A program made the translations under genes and the position numbers. Below the pieces are notes generated by a model, which was not told where the DNA came from, made no database searches, and saw nothing but the letters and a program-made list of their open reading frames with translations. From Monilinia fructicola (lineage: Eukaryota; Ascomycota; Leotiomycetes; Helotiales; Sclerotiniaceae): 64,000 bases of DNA. The stretch lies in assembly GCA_008692225.1 (NCBI GenBank), contig VICG01000002.1, positions 2,725,001-2,789,000 on the forward strand, written 5' to 3'. Positions 24,026 to 34,119 of the stretch are shown here, piece after piece; position 1 is the stretch's first letter; each line of letters begins with the position of its first letter.

Positions 24026-26233
24026 ATGCTTTTGGATATAATTCCTTACGTCATGGATATCATAACAGTTGTACACGCAAGTTCTTCGTCGCAAACAGGT
24101 GCTAGAAACCCTCTACTACCAAGAACTACCTCCCCTCAGGCGGTGCCGGCAAAGAATATTCGGCGCAAGGGATCTTTCATCAGGCCAACCGATTCTTCGG
24201 AAGAATCCCCTTTGAGCTCTAATAATTCAATATTCGAAGCATTATTATTTTCCAACAGCAATAGTGAGGATAGTACATATAAATGTGATACGTTATCATC
24301 CTCCAAACAAGCAGTTTCTGAGCTCTCTACGCACAACAATGAAAATATGAGACAGCCATCCATCTCTACTCGATCCGAACCAACGACAATCACCGAGTTC
24401 CTTTATGGGCATGGCACCGTCCTCGATACCATAACAGAGCAAAAGAGCTATGGCACCATTCGTAGCATTGCTCGTACCAAATCAGCAGACAACATATCCA
24501 CGACTCGAAGTATTGCTCGTACAAAGTCCGCAGACGATCTCTCTACCACTCCACTTCTCGGTCATCGAGATAGTTTTATACTAGCCAAGGATTGTCCACG
24601 ACGCCAGCAGTCTTTCAGTCTCGACGATATATGGAACATAAAGGATTCATATCATGATGCCTGTGCCATGATTGATCAAGCTGCCCGACGCAGATTATCC
24701 ATACACGAAGTCTACGCTAAACCTAAAGAACCTCTCCTCGCACCTCCTGAGCGCCCTGATACGCCACCAGGATGTCCTTCTTGGACTGAGGCTCAAAGAC
24801 CGGGTCCTCGCCAGCATTTAACACCCCCTCATACTCGCCTGCAACGTCTGCTTAGAATGCCATCCTCAGGTCTGACACTTTCACCAGCACCTTCAAGATC
24901 CTTTTTCACTGGAAGGGTTGTATCTGCGCCTGGACTCACGCGTCTTCCTCCGCGTTTCAGGGTACCAAAAAGTGTTTACTCAGCCATCGAAACTCATCCT
25001 TTCAGTAGCGCTCCAACTCAAAAGCCCGATTCTGAATCACCAATCGAAGCACCGCGTCCCATTCCAGCTCCAATTCCAACTGAAAATCCTCGAACCTGTT
25101 CAATTCCTTCAGTACCTCCCATAACAGCCCCAACATCCAAAGTAAAGGGTAAATCGAAATCTAAACTCGTGCGCTTTACCCCCTCAGCTACGGCTCGTGA
25201 TTCCGAAATGGTTAATTTACAGCATGCCATGGAAGCCACCAGCTCGACGGCTTTTCACCCATTGGTAGATACTTTCTACGACCACCATCCACTACCGTCC
25301 TTGAAATCAAAATGTCCACATCGAAAAGGAAGACGACAAATCATCAAAGATGTGAACCATAGATTCAGTGCCCCAATGACTGCACACAACGTTCCGTGCC
25401 ATAACAATTATCTCCCCCTTTCATCCATCCCTTCTGTTCCACGCCTTACCCTCAGCCCTATCATCCGCGGTATTCGACACCCAGATAATTCTTCCAATTC
25501 ACTGCACGTCCCTCCTCAGTCCCTCTCCAGAACCTCAACATCACTCGACGTCAACGACAGAGATCCCGACCACAGAATATCCATCTCCCCCTCGCTCCTC
25601 AGCGACATCAACGCAGAATACCCACCTCAGTCTTCCGATATCGATCTCGGCATCATCGATCTCGAAAATGAACATGGCGCGAGTCAAAGCGGCCGCACGA
25701 GGAATGGTACGCCACTCGCATCGCGTCCAGCGAGTGCATGCACAAGTGTGAACACATCGGGTGGGAATGACTATCTCATGTCCGGGGCGTTGCATGTTCC
25801 CGAGCCGGAAAGTCCGGGGCGCCAGGCGGTTCATGTGCCGATTTTGACGGGCGCTAGGATGTTGGATCTTGCCGCGCGGCCTTATTCGAGGGTGGATGGG
25901 TTGGGCATGAGTAGTGGATTCGCTAACGGCATTGGTGATGGCGTGAGCAACTACGACGAGAACTTTGATCGGGGAAGACTCGCACGGCGAGTCGACACCG
26001 AGGAGCCATTCTGCTGGAAATGCAAACTCGTAGGCGCCAAAAGGAAGGTGGAGAATTGGGTTGAGAGGGGTGGGGAGTGGGCTTGTTTTGTTTGTTGTGG
26101 GGGGGCTGAAGAGGGGTGGGAGCAGGGTTGTGCACAGGGGCAGGGGGAGAGACATGTGGGGTTGGTGAGTGAGGGTGAGGTGGGCAGGAGGAGAAGGGAT
26201 GTCTTGGGTGCGGTGCCTGGAGTGGGCATTTGA
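24026..26233 (+). CDS. unrecognised 735-residue protein, Ser/Pro-rich with C-terminal Cys cluster
   Basis: I do not recognise a family. The frame is open for 735 codons without an intron, and the ATG at 24026 is the first in frame. The protein is low-complexity and Ser/Thr/Pro-rich, so probably largely disordered. Residues about 148-175 hold a tandem duplication (RSIARTKSADNISTT then RSIARTKSADDLSTT). The C-terminus carries a compact Cys cluster, CWKC followed about 20 residues later by CFVCC, of the CxxC...CxxC kind that could bind zinc. From about 26030 the DNA becomes strongly G-rich and the predicted tail is Gly/Glu/Arg-rich, so the true stop may differ. A short spacer (about 250 bp) separates it from TFB1 in the same orientation. 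Confidence 0.65.
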   Translation: MLLDIIPYVMDIITVVHASSSSQTGARNPLLPRTTSPQAVPAKNIRRKGSFIRPTDSSEESPLSSNNSIFEALLFSNSNSEDSTYKCDTLSSSKQAVSELSTHNNENMRQPSISTRSEPTTITEFLYGHGTVLDTITEQKSYGTIRSIARTKSADNISTTRSIARTKSADDLSTTPLLGHRDSFILAKDCPRRQQSFSLDDIWNIKDSYHDACAMIDQAARRRLSIHEVYAKPKEPLLAPPERPDTPPGCPSWTEAQRPGPRQHLTPPHTRLQRLLRMPSSGLTLSPAPSRSFFTGRVVSAPGLTRLPPRFRVPKSVYSAIETHPFSSAPTQKPDSESPIEAPRPIPAPIPTENPRTCSIPSVPPITAPTSKVKGKSKSKLVRFTPSATARDSEMVNLQHAMEATSSTAFHPLVDTFYDHHPLPSLKSKCPHRKGRRQIIKDVNHRFSAPMTAHNVPCHNNYLPLSSIPSVPRLTLSPIIRGIRHPDNSSNSLHVPPQSLSRTSTSLDVNDRDPDHRISISPSLLSDINAEYPPQSSDIDLGIIDLENEHGASQSGRTRNGTPLASRPASACTSVNTSGGNDYLMSGALHVPEPESPGRQAVHVPILTGARMLDLAARPYSRVDGLGMSSGFANGIGDGVSNYDENFDRGRLARRVDTEEPFCWKCKLVGAKRKVENWVERGGEWACFVCCGGAEEGWEQGCAQGQGERHVGLVSEGEVGRRRRDVLGAVPGVGI

Positions 26234-26942
26234 TATTTGAAGCTGAGGTGGAAGTGTGGGAAATGCTGTTTACGGATAGTCTCGTAGAGAGGATGAGAAG
26301 GTGGACATCCGCTGAGATATCGCGATGGATGATGGAGAAACAGGGAGAATATGCGTCGAGAAAATCAGAGCGTTAGGGGAATTGGGAAACTTTGTCTTCT
26401 TTTGCTTTGTGGTTAGTATACTTCCTTATCAACTGATTGATGTTGATATTGATAATGATATTCATATCAACAATACCTTGAGCATTCATTAGAAATATCC
26501 ACACTCTCTTTCCATAGTTTAATGATTACCTCATGTTAGACTTGACGGAGTTTCCCATCCTTCCCACCATCAATTCCGCCTTCGATCTGGAAACAATGGT
26601 TTTCATCGACCACGAGCTGTGTTTGCACTTGAACTTCCTTGTAGGTCTTGCTTCAGTATATATAGTACGACAATATCTATAGATGTCACTAGGAAATATT
26701 CATAGATATCACCATCAATCACCAAAAGCAGATACACAAACAAACGAATGAACGAAAGACTTTTCCCCTCGGAATTTGATCCTTGCGGAGACTATCTATC
26801 CATCTACCTATTTAAGTAGTTCTTCCAGTCGCAAAGCATGCTATCACAACCCCCCGGCCGTCTTTGTTCATAACGAGTCCGTTGTTCATAACCATCATGC
26901 CATCGTTATCATACACTGGGTATCAACCATAACATATCATGC

Positions 26943-26974
<32 letters not shown>

Positions 26975-27749
26975 GCCCACCCACAGCACGGAAAAAGCAG
27001 CCACCAAACGCATCCCTAAGAAGATCATCCAGAGAAAGAAATTCGAAAGGAAGGTAAGCAGCTGTAAAAAACCAAGCCAGAACACCAGGGATCCTCCATT
27101 CCATCCAGACGCCACTAGACCCTTCATCTTTGTGCCATGCCGATGATTGCACTCTGGGAGGAATGAGACCACGGTAAGCAGAAAGACAACAGCTTTGAAG
27201 CAAAAAAAAAAAATATCCGTCACCGTTGTGATACATTAAGACGAGTCGAGAAAAAAAGTATTATCGAAGAAGCGAGTACAAAAGAAACTAGAATGGCAGT
27301 GAGCAGTTTGTAAAGAAAAAAAGGTTTAATGCGAAAGGAAATTTGAGAAGAGTGGTAAATAATCCTGACAGTGAAGCTTTCTGGAACAGATGTGTAATCC
27401 TCACAATGAAACATCCTGAAGTCGATATGAGAGTTGACGATCTTTTCTACTCGACCAATGTATTCGAGAGGAAGAAGCAATATAGTAGCTAGCTTCCAAT
27501 AGATATGAGAAGGTGTTGAACGAGGGAAAGATTGGTGAAAGGGTTCCAGGAGAATTGATGAAACAAATTTCCTGCGATGAACTGGAACGAAAACTAAAAC
27601 GAGAAAGTGGAGTTGTCTTTTTTTCGGTTTTTCGGTGTTTTTGTTTTTTGATTTTTTTTTGGTTTTGGTAAAGGCGAATGTCTAGTGAATACTTGAAATG
27701 GACAATCCGAAAGGTCCGTATCATACGTTAGTAACGAACGAACCAAACG
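26234..27749. other. convergent intergenic region with a (CCAGAA)n microsatellite
   Basis: No coding region is supported. About five AACCAG/CCAGAA hexamers lie at 26943-26974. Short open frames on both strands around 26780-27240 follow composition only. Confidence 0.6.
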
Positions 27750-30475
27750 TTAGTTATTACCAGCATTCAGTTGGATGCCCAAGCTGCGAAGAGTTCTCTC
27801 AATATGTTCTTGATGGAGTGTGGCAGCGAGAATCATATTATCCTCGGCTTGTTGTAGATACAAAACTGCCTTGCTGTTGTTATTAATAGTTTTAATCCTA
27901 TTGGCAAGGTCTTCAGCCATGCGATAAAGAATTATCTGAACGGCCGGATTTGTTTCATGGTGGACAGCATCTAGGAGCAGACGCAATGCTGCTTGCATTC
28001 TATCGAACACTTCTTGATGAGTTCCTGAAGCCAATTGTGAGTACACAGGGGCTCGTGGAGCTTGTTCGTCAGCATGTCCGGAGTTGCCGTTCTCGTTTGG
28101 TGGAGGATCGGAAGCGCCATCACCAGCAGCAACTTGAACATCAGCAGGCTTAATTTTCTCACCCTCGTCCTCGACGTTTGCACTTCCTTGAAGCGATGGA
28201 AGATGGTTGGTAGGTTCTGCCAAAGAGGATTCTTCGGTGCCGTTGGTAAGAATTGGTGGCAATGGTGTTGCTGCAGCAAGTCTGAGAACGATAGCATCCA
28301 TCTCGGCCTCAGAGATTGGCCCACGCTCAGCACTAACCTGGAAATCAATCAGATTACTTCCAGCATTTGTGCCACTGGTGGCAGAATCGACAAGCTGTCC
28401 AGAAGAGGCGTTCATTTGGCTATAAACCAAAGCGAACTCCTCGCCTACGTCGAGTTCCTCCGCAAAGGGAGCAAGCTCGGATGCCGTGTCCAAGGCGGCG
28501 GTGGAAGTAGCAGGGGCGACTACTTGGGAGGCACGTCTAGTGCGGATGATTGTCGACAGCCTCTTCTTGAGGCCCTTGCCAGCATTCTTCACCGAAGCCA
28601 TGGTCCCCGACTTCTTGAGTGGGCCCGACTTGGCGCGAGCCGCACTCGAGACCGTGGGCTTGGTGAGGCGCTCCATCGGCGAGGGCTTCTTCTCCACCGT
28701 GAGAACCGGTGGCTTGAGTGCCTGATTCTCTGGAGAATCAGGAAGCGAAGACTTTCTCCTGGACACGGAGACCTTCTTGGTCGTACAACCAGTACGAGGT
28801 TGCTCTACCTTCTCGGTAGAGCCCTTGATGTAAGTGCGAGCACTTACTTTGTCGTACCTACAAGTAAATGTTAGAATGTGCTGAGAATAGGTAATGAGCA
28901 GATAAACTTACGAAGCTGTACGACCAAGAATGGTCACATCGGCATCTCTTGCGAAATGCTTCTTCGGTGGTGCCACCGACATTCTCTCCATTCTCGCGAG
29001 GGTTGCCTGGCTTTCCGATCGAACGATCGAATCGCCGTTGGCGAGAGAATGGAGGTTAGGGTCGATGGCACCTTCGGTGACATCTTCTTGACCAGCAGAA
29101 TGACCTTGTAATTGTCCGTTGAGACTGTCGGCGATTTCTTGGTTTCCATCTTGAGTAACATCTTCTTCATCCTCAGCTTGTGGGGCTTCGGGATGAATTT
29201 CAGTTTCTGTAAAAGGAGCAGTTTCGAGGACGTCGGCGGCTTCAGTGAGAGATGAAACTTCGGTGAGAGTCTCTGGCAACCCAGTGAGATTATCCTCGAT
29301 ATTGCTGAGTTGAATGAGTGGCTCAGAAGGATCGTGGTCATTGTTAACTTGTTCGGGCAAATGGTTATCGTCAATTGCTGGGTGAGAAGAAAAGACATTA
29401 TCGACAGACAAGCTAGCCTCGACATTACTTAAGCTAGACCGAGTGCGACGGTTTCTAGGTAATGGACTACCGTTGTCTTGTACGGTTGTGGATGAAACGC
29501 GACGATCAGCTGCTTCAGGGACAGTGAGGTGAAAGTGAGTTGATTGGCCGGAGTTGGAAGCACTTGCCAACTTGTCTTGGGCTGACTTCTTTCTCAAGCG
29601 ACTCGACTTGTTGTCTCTGACAGATGGAGAAACCATATTTTCGTCTGTTGATTTTGAAACCAACTTTGTCGACGCGTCGTAAGTCGTTCCGATATTAGCA
29701 ACTCCCAATTCAAAATCGGAATTTGCTTCAGAATGGTGTGTGCCTGGCGTGGTGGTAAGAAAATTAAGATCTTCAGGAATTGCTTGTTTGTTTTGGTTTG
29801 CAAGGAATTCTTGAAGGTTTGGATTTGGCTGAAGAGTAGGAAATTGCAAAGAAGAAGAATTTAGATCGGTAGCGTCAAGCAAACCACGGCGTTCGGGAGA
29901 ATTTGCTAGGCGAAAAATCGGCATCGGTGGCAATTTCTTATTGAGAGAGAGTCTGATAGGCTACTTGAAGTTAGATTGGCTGAGCTGTGTGCCCATCGGC
30001 TCATCGAGGTAATTTAACATGAGCCGGTGATGGAATGGGGCGGTGCAATAAGATTATGACATACCATTGTAAGAGGAGCAGTAGCATTAAAGTCGATGCC
30101 TTTCATGATTAGCTCGTACTCAGATATCGCTGCCTTGGAAAGCTTGGAAGGTGTGTGCGGGGTTGTATCGTATGGGCTGCGATTGACTCGAGTCTGTTGA
30201 TAGCGAGCGAGGCTGCGAAGGGCTCCAGTACTAGTAGTGCGTCTCAATATATGATAGGGAGATTGAGATGATGGAGTACTTGAAGAACAGTAATCAAGGT
30301 TGAATTTTGCGCAGTCGGGAGTGGTGAAAGAATCTGGTGAGAGATATTGGTAATTTGGCTTTTGATTGACGATTTGTTTGCGTTGCCTATTGGTACGAAA
30401 ACTCGCATCCGTCAGTAAACCACGCGGAGGAGTGGTTAGTGCGGTCATCATCTTGACTTTCCAATCAATGATCAC
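27750..30475 (-). CDS. unrecognised 855-residue protein with conserved-looking C-terminal helix
   Basis: Three exons join cleanly: 30475-30065, 29960-28912 and 28857-27750, with introns 29961-30064 (GTATGT...TAG) and 28858-28911 (GTAAGT...TAG). They give 855 residues. No known domain is recognised. The N-terminal half is Ser/Asn/Thr-rich with short basic patches. The middle is acidic (TEAADVLETAPFTETEIH). A basic KNAGKGLKKRLSTIIRTRR patch follows. The last about 110 residues look folded and helical (RMQAALRLLLDAVHHETNPA, then DLANRIKTI and EHIERTLRSLG). Such a helical C-terminus after a long disordered region suggests a scaffold or regulatory protein, but this is inference. The ATG at 30475 is followed by two further Met codons a few residues on. 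Confidence 0.7.
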
Positions 30476-31625
30476 CTTGAATGAAATTGTTTGAAACTGA
30501 AAGTTTTAACAACTCAACTGAAGTTGAAGAAGGTGATTTTTGAAAACCCGAATTATCAAGGTTGATCAATTCAGTGCAGCAGAATGAAGAAGATAATAAA
30601 GAAGGTAAAACGATCGATCTCTAGCCAGGCCACAACCAAACAGTGCTGGAGTTGCTCTTGGGTATGGTGTTTTGTTTCTTGTCGGGTTGGAAAAGAAAAG
30701 AAGATTTAGAAGTTGTCGAAGAAATCCAAAGTATAGACTCTGTCTGTGGTGTTAGCGTCCTCGAAGCGAAGGCCGAGATCCGGCCCAATCCTATCCTTTC
30801 AATCCCTTCGCCGCCCTAATGGGGCATAATAGGAAATTACTTCATGTGCCCAAGTAGGGCTATGCTATGGGGTCAGGAGATGAGTGAGGGTCTTACATAT
30901 CTGTTAGAAAGAGGTCTACAGAACGAAGAAAGAGGGAATGCCCAAGTGACCATTTACTTCTTGATCACTGCAATAGTAAATATAGATATATGAAGTACGA
31001 AAGTGTCTACTAATGTTCAAATACAATCTCAAGACAATATCAAGCATTATAGAATTATCAGAGACAAGCAAATGGGTCACATAGATAGGAATAGGCTTGT
31101 CTAGCACAGCAAGAGAGATTTGAGACTATTGGAGATAGCTGAAGGTAATAAACAGGTTTTGTCTGATACAATCAAAGAAATCAATGACCATTAAAACTTG
31201 GATGGCACCGATGAATCTTGTCTATTATCACAAAACAAATCTGTGACTATCAGAAAGAACCATATGCTCACATCATGGATACCCATACATCATGTTTTGC
31301 AGTTATGCCACCTTTTCTTGTAAATGCAACACGTTAATAAGTTAGAATTCTAGCTGATGCTGGTTGATAGTAATTTCAAAACCAGTATGGACTCATGAGT
31401 AAGAAAGCACTATGACATAAATACTTCATCAAAAGAGATTGCATTGCTGCACCCCCGGGCCACTTTTTTAATATTGATATTATTGTTGTTGTTGGATGAG
31501 AAAAAAAAGCCTTCCATATTTCTATCCTTACTGAAAGACACTTTTTGAAAGTTACAACCTTGGTACGCTCACCACAAGATGGGTAGTCTTCTAGTTGAAC
31601 AGAAAGGTAAAACAAGAACAATGAA

Positions 31626-31661
31626 ATGGAAATGGAAATGGAAATGGAAATGGAAATGGAA
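31626..31661 (+). repeat. (ATGGAA)n microsatellite
   Basis: Six uninterrupted ATGGAA hexamers followed by a decayed copy (ATTGGAA). Confidence 0.9.
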
Positions 31662-31791
31662 TTGGAATAGAGTTAGATTTGGTTCTTCTTGAGATGGAGT
31701 CCTATTGTCACTTGATACAAGTAGGTACTATATTACACCAAGAGATGACTATAATCTCCACATTTTTGCAGTACATGATAGCAAAGGGCGA

Positions 31792-31845
31792 TGAGGTTGA
31801 AGTGAGGCTGAAGTGAGGTTGAAGTGAAGTTGAAGTGAGGTTGAA
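31792..31845 (+). repeat. 11-bp minisatellite (TGAAGTGAGGT)n
   Basis: Four to five head-to-tail copies of a GAGGTTGAAGT unit, with single-base variants GAGGCTGAAGT and GAAGTTGAAGT. Confidence 0.85.
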
Positions 31846-32882
31846 ATAATATTTTGCCAAGAACCAATTAGATCAGCAATTATAAAGCACAAATTAATCT
31901 TAGTCATCACCTTTTATTCTGCTCTACTACCCGTGTTTAGCAGAGACGGGAACTTTAGTTAGCCATCTAAGTACATCCATGGATCCATCCACCAAATCTA
32001 ATAAATCTGGGAGTATCTTGGTATGTAATTTATAGTAACATGGAGAAATAGTTCTTCGGAAAGTCACAATATTGTATTGTATAGTAACCTGGAAGTGACC
32101 AATTCGTTTTGTTTTGCCTAAATCTGGAACATCCATATCATAGAGACGTTGGATTCAGCCAGTTTTCATTTTCATTTTCATCATTTATATAATAGGCATA
32201 GAATATGGGATTTCTGTTAAACAGCATTTAGCTAGCTATAGGTATTTTATACTTTTCGAAATCAGCGAGATTCTAACAGTATAGTGTTCCAAGGTTCTAT
32301 AGGCTAGATTGAATTGGAATTATTAGTACTGTAGCTCTAATACAGGCATATATCTTCATGATTACCTAGGTACCTAGGTAGCTCTTGTTTTCACCATATT
32401 GGGTTAGTTTGATGAACATGAAGCTCCCCGGCTAATCTATATTCCTCGAGTTCGAGGAATATAAAATGGGTTTGCAGATTTCACAGTTGCTTTTTTGGGG
32501 ACTCGTTTTGAGAGTGGATCGATCGCTACGACGGTATGAACCTCCCTATGCAAAACTTCCCATAGTTCCAAGGTTGCCCAGGTCCACGGGTACCTACTGT
32601 ACTCTGTAAATGTCTCGAATTTCCTTCAAGTCTATGAATCATGAAGAGCTTCATTCTCATGCACGGGCCATACACCTTAGCGCGAAAGCGACTCCCGGGT
32701 GATTTACGTCACCTAGTAAGCAAATGGTGAAAGCTTTATTAATACCACCACCCGGTACCTAGGTAGCCCAAGCCAAGTCTTGATTTCTCAACATATACAA
32801 GTCCTGTCCTTGAATCAAGAGCATCATCTTCCTATACCTTTGTGATACCCCCAATTGACTTGAGATTGAACCGGTTTTCATC

Positions 32883-34119
32883 ATGTTTGCCAGACAAACC
32901 CTTAGAGCGGCTCAGCCATTGAAGAGTGTAAGTCAAACCCCGCTTCTTGTGCAATTTTTCGCAGCCGCAGAACTTGAAGCTCCTGGCAGATGCTTTACTC
33001 GGAGACCACGACCAAATAGCATACCAAAGTTCAATTGGTCTCCAATCATAAGCTGATAGATTGATGATATGTAGCAATACCGACGATATGCGACCGAATC
33101 CTCCAGCGGCGGGTCGAATGCTGTCTTATACGCCGGTCTCGCAGCAGGAGCGAGTGCTGCAGCATACTATTTCTTGAGCCAAGGAGATAATGCCGCCAAG
33201 GTCAAGGATGCAGCAAAGGACGCGGAAGCCAAGGCAAAGGCGGCTGCGGGACAGGGTAAAGCTAAAGTCGAAGGAGCTATTGGAAAAGCCGCCTTTACTG
33301 GTGGTGACCAGGGTTTTATCAGCCTCAAGCTCGACAGCGTGGAGAACATCAACCACAACACCAAGAAATTCAGATTCGAGCTTCCTGAGAGCGACCAAGT
33401 CAGCGGTTTGCACATTGCTTCTGCTCTTCTCACCAAGTATAAGGGACCAGAGATGCAAAAGGCCGCGATTCGTCCTTACACCCCAACAAGCGATGAGAGT
33501 AAGAAATTCGTCTTCCTTCTTTTCATGAAGCCTTACTAACTCTTTCATAGATGAGCAGGGCTTCATTGATCTCCTCGTAAAGAAGTACCCAAATGGTGTT
33601 ATGTCCGGACATCTACACAACATGGTTCCTGGTCAAAGATTGGACTTCAAGGGACCTATTCCAAAGTACCCATGGTCAGAGAACAAGCATGACCATATTG
33701 CTCTTATCGCTGGTGGAACTGGTATCGCTCCAATGTACCAACTCGCCCGCGCCATCTTCAACAACCCCGCCGATAAGACAAAGGTTACATTGGTATTCGC
33801 AAACGTCACAGAAGAGGATATCTTGTTGAAGCGTGAGTTCGAAGATCTCGAAAACACATACCCACAAAGATTCAGAGCATTCTACGTTTTGGACAACCCA
33901 CCTAAGTCCTGGTCTGGTGGAAAGGGGTTCATTAGCAAGGAGCTTTTGAAGACTGTTCTCCCTGAACCAAAGTCCGAGAACGTTAAGCTCTTCGTCTGTG
34001 GTCCACCAGGAATGTACAAGGCTATCTCTGGTCCAAAGAATTCCCCTTCGGATCAGGGTGAGTTGGCCGGCATCTTGAAGGAGTTGGGATACTCGAAAGA
34101 TCAAATTTACAAGTTTTAA
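32883..34119 (+). CDS. MCR1: NADH-cytochrome b5 reductase 2, mitochondrial
   Basis: FAD enzyme that passes electrons from NADH to cytochrome b5 or other one-electron acceptors. The MCR1 type sits in the mitochondrial outer membrane and intermembrane space and supports ergosterol synthesis and ascorbyl radical reduction. Exons 32883-32927, 33075-33498 and 33551-34119 flank introns of 147 and 52 nt and give 345 residues, the expected length. The basic N-terminus [21 protein letters not shown] is followed by a hydrophobic anchor (about residues 26-45), which favours MCR1 over the microsomal CBR1. Motifs: FAD-binding RPYTPTS (split by intron 2 just after), [15 protein letters not shown]-binding [16 protein letters not shown], and [14 protein letters not shown] near the C-terminus. 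Confidence 0.93.

Larger units (their letters stand above)
30476..32882. other. 2.4 kb divergent intergenic region with minisatellites and TACCTAGGTA palindromes
   Basis: No coding region is supported on either strand. It contains an (ATGGAA)n tract, an 11-bp minisatellite, and TACCTAGGTACCTAGGTA at about 32364-32381 with a similar site at about 32755-32766 just upstream of MCR1. The TTGATCA-rich 5' end is probably the promoter of the 855-residue gene. Confidence 0.6.

Noticed and set aside
33174..33539. Stop after PTSDE in the MCR1 gene as a truncation
   Set aside because: The 52-nt intron 33499-33550 removes it and restores PTSDENEQGF.
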